DNA of 64,000 nt from Hevea brasiliensis (lineage: Eukaryota > Streptophyta > Magnoliopsida > Malpighiales > Euphorbiaceae), in contig NC_079495.1 in the NCBI RefSeq assembly GCF_030052815.1, positions 54,786,773 to 54,850,772 of the forward strand. The letters are read 5' to 3'. Positions 1-9,288 of the stretch are shown piece after piece (position 1 is the first letter of the stretch; each line of letters starts with the position of its first letter). The notes below the pieces were generated by a model. That model searched no databases and was not told the origin of the DNA. It saw only the letters and a list, made by a program, of their open reading frames with translations. Position numbers and translations under genes: made by a program.

Positions 1-81
1 CTAACTCCGCCTCAAAAGCTAGCTCACAAGGGGAGGTTTGCAAACTCATATATATAACACCCAAGACCTCCCTGCAGAATC
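1..81 (-). mobile_element. Inverted TRIM LTR fragment
   Basis: This is the reverse complement of the short LTR repeated at 8917-9522. The match runs from the window edge to about 81 and lacks the outer TGATGCGTCCCAC end of the LTR. It meets element A's LTR at a shared AGAATC (76-81), a 6-bp microhomology. About 5 bp of the start of A's LTR are missing, which suggests a rearrangement rather than a clean insertion. Confidence 0.85.
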
Positions 82-883
82 AAGCTACATCCACAACAAA
101 GGATTTCATCCAAGGTCCAATTACTAGGGCTAGAGCTAAATCACTTCAGAATTTAATTTGTGAAATCATAAGGAGCAAGGATTATAAGCTGGAATGGCAT
201 GAAGAAAAATGTAAAGGATTAAATTTGGTGAAAATTATGCTTAGAAGTGACCAGGTGTCATATGGAGCATTAGATTACATGGAATAACCCGTGGACATGC
301 ATGCACCAGATCCAACCCATGTACATGTATCTGCTGGCACCTTTTTCAAGGAATATTCCATCTGTTATAACCATTTCTCTTTTGGACTTAAATGCCCTTA
401 TTTCTTTCTGCATTAAATTTACTTTTTGTAAGGAGTTTTAGTCTTTTGATAGATTAATTTTTGTTTGGACTTAAAGCTCCCTACAATTTGTTACAAAAGT
501 AGGGATATTTTTGTCTTTAGCTTTGAAGCCAAGAGGCTATAAATACAAGTGTAATGAGAGAGTGGAGGACACACTTGAATATTAATGAGAGATTGTTTCG
601 CTCCTCTAGTGAGTAATTGGTCGTTGCCTTTGTTCTTGTGAAGCTCATTAACTTCGAGATTCTATCTTGCAAGGTTTAATGTGCATAATATTCTTGGTTT
701 ATTCATTCTCCATATGAATTAGGTCAAGAATTCCATTTCGATATTTTCTTTGAATTACACAACAATCTGATTGTCTTTGGTTCAAAGATTCAAATTCATA
801 CATCTTGATTTGGTGCTTTCCATATTGTTCATTTAATTCTTGAATGTGGGTTTTCAAGTTACCAATTATTTGAAGGTTCACAT
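76..883 (+). repeat. 5' LTR of element A
   Basis: This matches 6914-7727 base for base over most of its length. The start lacks TGATG because the inverted TRIM fragment replaces it. The end is the CATC just before the primer site. Many differences from the right LTR fall at CTG or CAG triplets, for example near 598, 621, 654, 739 and 894. Confidence 0.88.
538..545 (+). promoter_or_regulatory. TATA box in LTR A
   Basis: TATAAATA lies in a GC-richer context about 350 bp before the LTR end and is repeated at 7377-7384 in the other LTR. It is a plausible RNA polymerase II core promoter that would make the 5' part of the LTR U3. Confidence 0.6.
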
Positions 884-887
884 CGTT

Positions 888-899
888 TTGGTATCGAGC
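888..899 (+). other. Primer binding site, element A (tRNA-iMet type)
   Basis: TGGTATCGAGC lies 4 bp after the LTR end. The intact form TGGTATCAGAGC is at 7732-7743 after the right LTR. It is complementary to the 3' end of initiator tRNA-Met. The CAG is scrambled to CGA in this copy. Confidence 0.8.
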
Positions 900-900
900 A

Positions 901-2289
901 AAGGGACATCCAAACAAGGTAGATTCTCTATTTGCTTTTTATTCTTTGTGTTTCTTACCTTCTTCATATTTCTTTGTTTGGCTCTTGGGGTTTAGTTGGA
1001 CTGTTTGTTTAAAAATTTGTTTTGTTGGGTTTGTCTTAGGGTTTTGGGTTAATCAAGCTAAAGCGATTATTCTAGCCATCCATTTTGCTTCCTTCATTTT
1101 GATATTAAGCATGAGAGATTATCCGGTTCATTGAGTTAAACTTACCAATTTGGCTGAAATCGCATTATTTGGGTGTGTTTAAGGCGTTGGGTGTAAATTT
1201 TGGGGTTGTTTGATATCGTTTACTCTTTGAACCAATATTTTGCAGCGGACAGATCAAATTATGTTCACATAGCAAATAGACCAGAAATTCCTGAAAATTT
1301 ACAAGGTGTTTATACCCCATATCAAGAGTTCCCATATTAAATTTCACTTTAAATTCATCCGTTTGTGTGGGGAACCAAAATTTTCTTGTGAGAATCGATC
1401 AAAATAAGTTCACATAGGAAATATACCAGAAATTTCTGAAAATTTACCAAGTGTTTATACCCCATATCAGTAGTTCCCAAATTAAATTTCAGCTTAAAAT
1501 TCATCCGTTTGTGTGGGGAACCAAAATTTTAGCGGACAGATCAAATTAAGTTCACATAGCAAATCACCACAAATTCCTAAAAATTTACAGCCATTTGTGC
1601 CACATTTGAGATATTCTCAAATTAAATTTCAGCTCAAAATTTAATCGTTTGTGTGGGGAACAAAAAATTTATGCGAACACGATTATATTTGATTTACATA
1701 GTAAGTCTGTCAAGAAAAGCGTGAAATTCTTGCAGAATTAGTCAAGATTGGGTTGCATTTTCCTACTCAATTTCAGATCAAAATACACTCATTTGCTTGG
1801 TGATCCTAAATTTATGCAATTCTTGGTGCATTGTGTGAAGCTAGTAATTGTGATAAGTTGGTGGCAAACTTGGATATTTAAGCTTAATATCTCTACTTTA
1901 GGTTGTCTCTTTTCCACCTTTGCTCTTTTATTTTGGTGTCTTCTTTCTTGATTCCTATTGCATTACATTTCCATACTTGAGCTTTTCTTTTCTTGACTTC
2001 TTGAATCACATTATTGTTTTCTTGATTACTCGTTTTGATCCGTCACGTTCAAGAATTTTATTGTGTGTTAAATTTTTGTGGGTCTGATCTTGGTTTGAGT
2101 TACTTGAGTTTGATAAGAACTTGTGGACATAGCCAAGAGAGGTAAAAGGCACAGAGTGGTGAGTTCATAAGAGGGAAAAAGCCTTGTTGAGTTAAACACG
2201 AGTGGAGTGTCCTCTGTTGAGTGTAAACACATAAGGTAGCGAGTGAGGTGTTTTCTTTACACTAACCATTTTCTTGCAGGTCTGAAAAC
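901..2289 (+). other. Untranslated leader of element A
   Basis: About 1.4 kb lie between primer site and gag start. No conserved coding sequence is seen; short open frames here are chance. The leader contains four degenerate tandem repeats (1244-1813). Just before gag, a pyrimidine stretch ending TTCTTGCAG|GT (about 2271-2281) resembles a 3' splice site, but I cannot tell whether it is used. Confidence 0.65.
1244..1813 (+). repeat. Four tandem ~142-bp repeats in leader A
   Basis: Units run about 1244-1384, 1385-1530, 1531-1670 and 1671-1813. Each starts near GCGGACAGATCAAA, passes TTCACATAG and AAATTTCAGCT, and ends GTGTGGGGAACCAAAATTT. Units 1 to 3 are similar; unit 4 is much weaker. Seen by eye. 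Confidence 0.8.
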
Positions 2290-3440
2290 ATGTCTAGAAG
2301 GGGTGATGGTAGTGAGGGGGAAGGTGAAAATCCATTCTACATGCAGGCTGTCAGACAACAATTTGAAAGAATGAATGTTGTGTGCAATGAAATCATAGAT
2401 AGGTTGGAAAGATTGGAGCAAAGAGATAGGCAAAATGAGAGAAGGCCAAATAGGAGGGATCTTGTACCTCCAGTAGTTGAATCTGATGAAGTTGAGGTTG
2501 ATAACTATGATTTTGAGGTTGAAAGACCTAGGAGGGGTAGATATGAGAGAAGAGCTGAAGATAGGAGGAATGGGGATAGGAGGATAAGAAGAGAGGAAAG
2601 AGAGAGGAATAGGGTAGATGACAATATCAAAAGTATTAAAATGAGCATCTCTTCTTTCCAAGGGAAAAATGATCCGGATGTGTATCTTGAATGGGAAAGG
2701 AAGGTAGAAGCTGTGTTTGATTGTCATCACTATTCAGAGGAAAAGAAAGTAAAGTTAGCGTGAGAGAATTTCTGATTATGCTTTGGTATGGTGGGATCAA
2801 GTGTTGATTAGTAGAAGGAGAAATTATGAGCAATCAATTGCAACTGGGGTGAGATGAAAACTATAATGAGGAAGAGATTTGTTCCTAGTCATTACTATAG
2901 AGAGCTACATCCGAGGTTACAAAGATTGAGTCAAGGTTCTAAAAGTGTTGAAGATTATCATAAAGAAATGGAAATTGCTATGATTAGAGCAAATGTGGAG
3001 GAGGATAGAGAAGCCACCATGGCTAGATTCTTGAATGGGCTAAACAAGGAGATTGCTCATATTGTTGAGTTACATCACTATGTTGAGTTGGAGGATATGG
3101 TCCACATGGCTATGAAGGTAGAAAGGCAACTTAAAAGCAAGTCAAAATTTGGAGGAAATGCAGGTACTTTTTCATCTTGGAAGTCTAACTGGAAGAAGGA
3201 GGATAGGGAAAAGGCTTTTAGCAACTATAAGAAAAATGAGGATAAGGATAAGGAAAAGAAGGCGGAGAAGAAATTTGTAGAAAGTAAAGGAAAGGAGGTT
3301 GCAACTACTACCGAAATAGAGACGTGAAGTGTTTTAGGTGTTTGGGCGGTGGACACATAGCTTCTCAATGCCCTAACAAGAGAGTCATGGTCATGAGAGA
3401 AAATGGTGAGATAGAAAGCAGAGGAGGAAATTGTGAGTGA
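2290..3440 (+). pseudogene. gag: gag of element A (nucleocapsid/capsid), frameshifted
   Basis: The start ATG is at 2290, right after the leader. Residues 1-157 hold a charged, arginine-rich N-terminus (RLERLEQRDR) and the start of the retrotransposon gag domain (FQGKNDPDVYLEWERKVE). Reading frame is lost near 2760 and restored near 2850, after which the capsid part continues (LHPRLQRLSQGSKSVEDYHK). A lysine-rich stretch follows, and a CCHC zinc knuckle at 3330-3371 (C-F-R-C-LGGG-H-IASQ-C) lies in another frame. Gag would package the RNA. At least two frameshifts break it as read. Confidence 0.85.
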
Positions 3441-4350
3441 TTCCACATCTTCAAGGGAGGAGGATGCAGAGGTAGAATATCTTCTTTGAAGGAAGTGCTC
3501 TAGTGATTATGAGAGCATTAAATACTCAAGTAAAGGAGGATGTTGGTGATGAATTGCAAAGAGAAACAATTTTTCATACAAGGTGTCTTATCCAAGACAA
3601 AGCTTGTAGTGTCATCATTGATGGGGGAAGTTGTGCCAATGTTGCTAGTACTATTTTGGTGCAGAGATTAAGGTTGAGGACTTGAAACACCTAGACCCTA
3701 TAAATTGCAGTGGTTGAATGAATGTGGTGAGGTGAAAGTAACAAAACGAGTATTGATTTCCTTTGCAATAGGAAAGTATCAAGATGAGGTTATGTGTGGC
3801 GTGGTTCCAATGCAAGTGGCCATTTATTACTTGGCCGACCATGGCAATTTGATAGAAAGGTGATCCACGATGGGTATAAAAATAGGTATTCTTTTGAAAT
3901 GAATGGAAGGAAAATCATTTTGGCACCTATGACACCAAAACAGATTTATGAAGACCAAACAAGGCTTAAGCAAGCAATGGGTGAGGAAAAATCAAGAGTG
4001 GCCGAAAGAGAGCGAGAGAAGAAAAGAAGGAGTGAAAAGAAATTGAGTGAAAATGTTGTGAGTGAGCAAGACAAGGGTGGTTGTGAGGAAAGAAAAGAGA
4101 GTAAAGAAAACATTCCAAGAGTGCTTGAAAAGGTGAATCTTGGCGCAAAAGGAGAGTCATCAGGAAAGAGGGGAGAGAAAATTAAGCTTGTATGCTAAAG
4201 GAAGAGATGTGAGGAATGCCATGTTTGCCAACAAGCAAATGTTATTAATTGTGTTTAAGGACTCTTGTTTATCCACATCGACCTTGACCCCAATTTGCCT
4301 AGCGTTGTTGTCTCCCTTTGCAGAATATGAGGATGTACTACTGAGGAGAT
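3441..4350 (+). pseudogene. Protease region of element A pol
   Basis: An aspartic protease core is visible at 3503-3685, with the active-site motif IIDGGSCANVAS (D-G-G-S at 3620-3631). The domain would cleave Gag-Pol and acts as a dimer. A frameshift near 3686 moves the rest (GHLLLGRPWQFDRKVIHDGY, 3821-3880) to another frame. A lysine/glutamate-rich linker to about 4195 leads toward RT. Further breaks near 4140-4390 prevent a continuous frame. Confidence 0.82.
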
Positions 4351-4399
4351 GCAGTGGACTACCACCTATTCGAGGATTGAGCACAGATTGATTTTGTAC

Positions 4400-5285
4400 T
4401 GAGGCGATTATTCCCAACCGTCCGACCTATAGAAGTAACCACTGAAGAAACCAAAGAATTACAAAGGCAAGTTGAGGAATTGCTAGCTAAGGGATATGTG
4501 AGAGAAAGTATGAGCCCTTGTCTTTGTACCGTCCTTTTGGTACCAAAGAAAGATGGCACATGGCGCATGTGTGTGGATTGTAGGGCGGTCAACAAAATCA
4601 TCAGAAAGTATTGCCATCCTATACCTAGATTGGATGATATGTTGGATGAACTTTGTGGTGCTTGTGTTTTTACCAAAATTGACTTGAAAAGCGGATATCA
4701 TCAAATTCGCATGAAAGTAGGTGATGAATGGAAGACGCATTTAAAACAAAACATGGACTATATGAGTGGTTAGTGATGCCTTTTGGTCTAACTAATGCTC
4801 CTAGCACTTTTATGAGATTGATGAATCATGTGTTGCGTGCTTTTATTGGAAAATTTGTTGTTGTTTGTTTTGATGATATATTGGTTTACTGAGAGGCATG
4901 AATGAACATATGCATCATTTAAGGGCTGTATTCGATGTGTTAAGAAAGGAAAAATTATATGCTAACTTGAAGAAATGTTCATTTTGCATGGAAAAGGTTG
5001 TCTTTTAGGATTTGTCATTAGTGCTAATGGTGTTGAAGTTGATGATGAAAAAATTAAAGCTATTAGAGATTGGCCCATTCCAAAGTGCATCGAAGTCGTA
5101 GTTTTCATGGACTAGCTAGTTTCTATAGAAGATTTATTAAGAATTTGAGTACCATTGCAGCACCATTGAATGATCTTGTCAAAAGAATGTTAATTTTGTT
5201 TGGGAACGAAACAAGATGATGCTTTTCACAAAATTAAAGAGATGTTATGTTAAAGCTCTGTCTTTGGCTTTACTTGATTTTTGTA
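4400..5285 (+). pseudogene. Reverse transcriptase of element A, YFDD changed to CFDD
   Basis: The palm and fingers motifs are clear: [35 protein letters not shown] and [13 protein letters not shown]. The catalytic YFDD box reads CFDD at 4866-4877, while the second copy at 8061-8072 keeps YFDD. Comparison with that copy places single-base losses near 4737 (CTG to CG), 4891, 5001, 5088, 5184 and 5207. Several fall at CAG/CTG triplets or homopolymers and may be assembly errors rather than real mutations. Confidence 0.87.
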
Positions 5286-5640
5286 AAACTTTTGAGATTG
5301 AGTGTGACGCATCGGGAATAGGTATTGGAGCCGTTTTAATGCGGGAAAAGAGACCAATAGCATACTTTAGTGAGAAGCTTAATGGAGCGAGCTTTAAACT
5401 ATTCTACATATGACAAGGAGTTGTATGCATTGGTACGTGCCTTGGAAAAGTGGCAACATTACCTTTGGCCAAAGCAATTTGTCATCCACACAGATCATGA
5501 GTCATTGAAGCATATCAAGGGCAAAATATGTTGAGTAGGCGTCATGCAAAATGGGTTGAGTTCCTTGAGACCTTCCCATATGTGATTCAATACAAACATG
5601 AGAAAGAAAATGTGGTGGTGATGCCTTATCTCGAAGGAAT
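5286..5640 (+). pseudogene. RNase H of element A pol, frameshifted
   Basis: The first catalytic aspartate region is CDASGIGIGAVLM (about 5305-5343). [21 protein letters not shown] and [14 protein letters not shown] follow. The frame shifts near 5390, where GAGCGAGC stands for GAGCAGC of the second copy, and again near 5520 and 5612. The domain would degrade RNA in RNA:DNA hybrids during reverse transcription. Confidence 0.85.
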
Positions 5641-6536
5641 AACATTCTTGCCCTTCTTGATGCAAACTTAATGGGATTAGAATATGTGAAAGAATTATAT
5701 GCTGAAGATAATGACTTTGCTAGAGTGTATGCAGCTTGTGAAAAGAATGCTTTTGAGAAGTTTTATAGGCATGATGGATATTTGTTTAGAGAAAAGAGAT
5801 TGTGTGTGCCTAAGAGTTCCATGGGTGAATTACTTGTGAATAAGTCTAATGCTGGTGGATTAATGGGTCATTTTGGTGTTGCCAAAACTTTAGATGTGTT
5901 GAAGGAACATTTTTATTGGCCGAATATGAAAAGAAATGTTGAAAGAGTATGTGTTAGGTGTGTTGTGTGTGCTAAGGCTAAATCTATAATTTTGCCACAA
6001 GGTTTGTATACACCTTTGCTTACCCCTAGTAATCCTTGGGTTCATTTGTCTATGGATTTTGTGTTAGGATTACCTAGGTCTAAACAAGGCCATGATTCAA
6101 TTTTTGTTGTTGTTGACATGTTTTCAAAAATGGCACATTTTATTCCATGCCATAAAACTGATGATGCTACAAATGTTGCAAATTTATTTTTAGAGATATT
6201 GTTAGGTTGCATGGCATATCTAAGAGTTTAGTTAGTGATAGGGATGTTAAAGTCCTTAGTCACTTTTGGAAGATTTGTGGGGAAAATTGGGCACCAAGTT
6301 GTTATTTTCCACCACTTGTCACCCACAAACTGATGGTCAAACTGAAGTAGTAAATAGGACACTAACTACTCTTTTGCGTACTGTGGTTAAGCAAAATTTA
6401 AAGTCATAGGAAGATTGCATTCCACTTGTTGAATTTGCATACAATAGAAATGTGCATTCTTCTACTAACTATTCTCCATTTGAAATTGTGTATGGTTTCA
6501 ATCCTTCAACTCCTTTGGATCTTTTACCTTTGCACT
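5641..6536 (+). pseudogene. Integrase of element A: zinc domain and DDE core
   Basis: A frame open over 186 codons (5671-6231) holds the zinc-binding region (GGLMGHFGVAK..., then CVRCVVC). The first histidine position appears to be Asn in SNAGG. The DDE core has D in SMDFVLGLP (6055-6057), D in SDRDVKV (6237-6239, after a frameshift near 6195) and E in [11 protein letters not shown] (6344-6346). A TAG at about 6407 interrupts the next helix. Integrase inserts the cDNA into the genome. Confidence 0.85.
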
Positions 6537-7001
6537 GTGAACGAGCTTGCTAGTTTAGATGGAAAAGAAAAGCGAGAATTGGTGAAGAAAATCCATGAAC
6601 AAGCCAAGCTTCAAATTGAAAAGAACAATGAAAAATATGCTAGTCAAGCCAACAAAGGAAGGAAGAAAGTCACATTTCAACGGAGATTGGGTATGGGTTC
6701 ACTTGCGCAAAGAAAGGTTTCCCTCTCAAGGAAATCAAAATTACAACCAAGATGTGATGGACCTTTCCAAGTCTTGACCAAAATTAATGATAACGCTTAC
6801 AAAATAAACCTGCCGGTGAGTATAATGTCGATTGCCACCTTCAATGTTGCTGATTTATCTCCTTGTGTTGATGCAGAAACAAATTCGAGGCGAATCCTTT
6901 TGAAGCGGAGGAATGATGAGAATCAAGCTACATCCACAACAAAGGATTTCATCCAAGGTCCAATTACTAGGGCTAGAGCTAAATCACTTGAATTTAATTT
7001 G
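6537..7001 (+). pseudogene. Integrase C-terminal tail of element A, reading into the 3' LTR
   Basis: The C-terminal part shows IHEQAKLQIEKNNEKYASQA, then GDWVWVHLRKERFPSQ in an adjacent frame, then GPFQVLTKINDNAYKINLP. The last residues (RNDENQATSTTKDFIQGPIT...) are encoded across the polypurine tract and inside the LTR, with a stop at 6999-7001. A pol end inside the LTR is known for CRM-clade chromoviruses. No chromodomain of the B/F/G type is seen. Confidence 0.75.
6905..6913 (+). other. Polypurine tract, element A
   Basis: GCGGAGGAA directly precedes TGATGAG, the LTR start. It would prime plus-strand synthesis. It is short and also part of the pol reading frame. Confidence 0.65.
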
Positions 7002-7727
7002 TGAAATCATAAGGAGCAAGGATTATAAGTCGGAATGGCATGAAGAAAAATGTAAAGGATTAAATTTGGTGAAAATTATGCTTAGAAGTGACCAGTGTCA
7101 TATGGAGCATTAGATTACATGGAATAACCCGTGGACATGCATGCACCGGATCCAACCCATGTACATGTATCTGTGGCACCTTTTTCAAGGAATATTCCAT
7201 CTGTTATAACCATTTCTCTTTTGGACTTAAATGCCCTTATTTGTCACTGCATTAAATTTACTTTTTGTAAGGAGTTTTTAGTCTTTTGATAGATTAATTT
7301 TTGTTTGGACTTAAAGCTCCCTACAGCTGTTACAAAAGTAGGGATATTTTTGTCTTTAGCTTTGAAGCCAAGAGGCTATAAATACAAGTGTAATGAGAGA
7401 GTGGAGGACACACTTGAATATTAATGAGAGATTGTTTCTGCTCCTCTAGTGAGTAATTGGCTGTTGCCTTTGTTCTTGTGAAGCTCATTAACTTGCTGAG
7501 ATTCTATCTTGCAAGGTTTAATGTGCATAATATTCTTGGTTTATTCATTCTCCATATGAATTAGGTCAAGAATTCCATTTCTGATATTTTCTTTGAATTA
7601 CACAACAATCTGATTGTGCTGGTTCAAAGATTCAAATTCATACATCTTGATTTGGTGCTTTCCATATTGTTCATTTAATTCTTGAATGTGGGTTTTCAAG
7701 TTACCAATTACTTGAAGGTTCACATCA
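6914..7727 (+). repeat. 3' LTR of element A
   Basis: 814 bp, starting TGATG and ending CATCA, a 5-bp inverted terminal repeat. It carries the same TATA box (7377-7384) as the left LTR. Instead of host DNA it is followed by a primer site and leader, so it also serves as the 5' LTR of a second, truncated body. Confidence 0.85.
7377..7384 (+). promoter_or_regulatory. TATA box in right LTR A
   Basis: TATAAATA in the same context as 538-545, about 345 bp before the LTR end. Confidence 0.6.
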
Positions 7728-7731
7728 GTTT

Positions 7732-7743
7732 TGGTATCAGAGC
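7732..7743 (+). other. Primer binding site after right LTR A
   Basis: TGGTATCAGAGC, intact, 4 bp after CATCA. Its presence downstream of a 3' LTR shows that another element body follows. Confidence 0.85.
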
Positions 7744-8916
7744 AAAGGGACATCCAAACAAGGTAGATTCTCTATTTGCTTTTTATTCTTTGTGTTTCTT
7801 ACCTTCTTCATATTTGCTGTTTGGCTCTTGGGGTTTAGTTGGAACTTTGTGGTGCTTGTGTTTTTACCAAAATTGACTTGAAAAGCGGATATCATCAAAT
7901 TCGCATGAAAGTAGGTGATGAATGGAAGACTGCATTTAAAACAAAACATGGACTATATGAGTGGTTAGTGATGCCTTTTGGTCTAACTAATGCTCCTAGC
8001 ACTTTTATGAGATTGATGAATCATGTGTTGCGTGCTTTTATTAAAAAATTTGTTGTTGTTTATTTTGATGATATATTGGTTTACAGTAGAGGCATGAATG
8101 AACATATGCATCATTTAAGGGCTGTATTCGATGTGTTAAGAAAGGAAAAATTATATGCTAACTTGAAGAAATGTTCATTTTGCATGGAAAAGGTTGTCTT
8201 TTTAGGATTTGTCATTAGTGCTAATGGTGTTGAAGTTGATGATGAAAAAATTAGAGCTATTAGAGATTGGCCCATTCTAAAGACTGCATCTGAAGTACGT
8301 AGTTTTCATGGACTAGCTAGTTTCTATAGAAGATTTATTAAGAATTTCAGTACCATTGCAGCACCATTGAATGATCTTGTCAAAAAGAATGTTAATTTTG
8401 TTTGGGAACAGAAACAAGATGATGCTTTTCACAAAATTAAAGAGATGTTATGTTCGCTCTGTCTTTGGCTTTACGATTTTTGTAAAACTTTTGAGATTGA
8501 GTGTGACGCATCGTGAATAGGTATTAGAGCCGCTTTAATGCGGGAAAAGAGACCAATAGCATACTTTAGTGAGAAGCTTAATGGAGCAGCTTTAAACTAT
8601 TCTACATATGACAAGGAGTTGTATGCATTGGTACGTGCCTTGGAAACATGGCAACATTACCTTTGGCCAAAGCAATTTGTCATCCACACAGATCATGAGT
8701 CATTGAAGCATATCAAGGGGCAAAATAAGTTGAGTAGGCGTCATGCAAAATGGGTTGAGTTCCTTGAGACCTTCCCATATGTGATTCAATACAAACATGG
8801 GAAAGAAAATGTGGTGGCTGATGCCTTATCTCGAAGGTATAACCTTCTTGCTCTTCTTGATGCAAAGTTATTAGGATTCGAATATGTGAAAGAATTATAT
8901 GCTGAAGATGATGAAA
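7744..8916 (+). mobile_element. Second element-A body, internally deleted and 3'-truncated
   Basis: 7744-7842 repeats the leader seen at 901-1000. At about 7842 the sequence jumps to RT sequence equivalent to 4650, so roughly 3.6 kb (gag, protease, start of RT) are missing. A short TTGGA-like match at both sides suggests a microhomology deletion. The body then continues through RT and RNase H and stops at about 8914, where the TRIM begins. With 76-7727 it forms LTR-body-LTR-body. Confidence 0.85.
7839..8910 (+). pseudogene. RT-RNase H of the second A body, 5'-truncated
   Basis: This copy is far better preserved than 4650-5690. It begins at [20 protein letters not shown] and is open for 225 codons to 8516 with YFDD intact (8061-8072), then connection residues [21 protein letters not shown] stop and shift at about 8514-8537 (CATCGTGAATAG for CATCGGGAATAG) lead into RNase H in frame from 8538: [20 protein letters not shown] to [14 protein letters not shown]. 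It lacks the RT fingers and has no start of its own, so it is not expected to work. Confidence 0.85.
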
Positions 8917-9028
8917 TGATGCGTCCCACATCATTCTGCAGGGAGGTCTTGGGTGTTATATATATGAGTTTGCAAACCTCCCCTTGTGAGCTAGCTTTTG
9001 AGGCGGAGTTAGGCAGGTTCATATCATT

Positions 9029-9041
9029 TGGTATCAGAGCC
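9029..9041 (+). other. TRIM primer binding site 1
   Basis: TGGTATCAGAGCC, complementary to initiator tRNA-Met, 2 bp after the first TRIM LTR. The second copy is at 9276-9288. Confidence 0.85.
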
Positions 9042-9275
9042 TCACTCTGTATGGGTCGGTGGGCCATGTACAAAGGTTCCCTGACGTTACTCGGGAGAGG
9101 TCGGGGTGAACGAGTCATGACCCCGGTTACTTCATGAGGATGTTCGATCTAAAGGGTGGGAATGATGCGTCCCACATCGATTCTGCAGGGAGGTCTTGGG
9201 TGTTATATATATGAGTTTGCAAACCTCCCCTTGTAAGCTAGCTTTTGAGGCGGAGTTAGGCAGGTTCATATCATT

Positions 9276-9288
9276 TGGTATCAGAGCC
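9276..9288 (+). other. TRIM primer binding site 2
   Basis: TGGTATCAGAGCC, 2 bp after the middle TRIM LTR; identical to the site at 9029-9041. Confidence 0.85.

Larger units (their letters stand above)
76..7727 (+). mobile_element. Element A: CRM-like Ty3/Gypsy chromovirus, decayed
   Basis: LTR (76-883), primer site, long leader, gag, protease, RT, RNase H, integrase, polypurine tract and LTR (6914-7727) are all present in order on the plus strand. LTR ends read TGATG...CATCA. The pol reading frame runs through the polypurine tract into the 3' LTR, and no chromodomain like that of elements B, F and G is seen. Both features, and the RT sequence style, point to the centromeric CRM clade of chromoviruses. 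I have not aligned it to references. Frameshifts and stops occur in every domain, so the copy is not autonomous as read. Confidence 0.8.

Noticed and set aside
888..900. tRNA genes suggested by TGGTATCAGAGC
   Set aside because: These are isolated 12-13-nt primer sites next to LTR ends, with no tRNA cloverleaf around them.
2257..2730. 157-codon minus-strand open frame opposite gag of A
   Set aside because: It is a shadow of the purine-rich, stop-poor gag sequence; its product is a proline/serine/isoleucine mix without motifs.
6999..7100. LTR A starting at TGTCATATGG (about 7096) instead of TGATGAG (6914)
   Set aside because: TGATG...CATCA gives matching inverted ends, follows a purine tract directly, and agrees with the left copy being shared from 76 onward.
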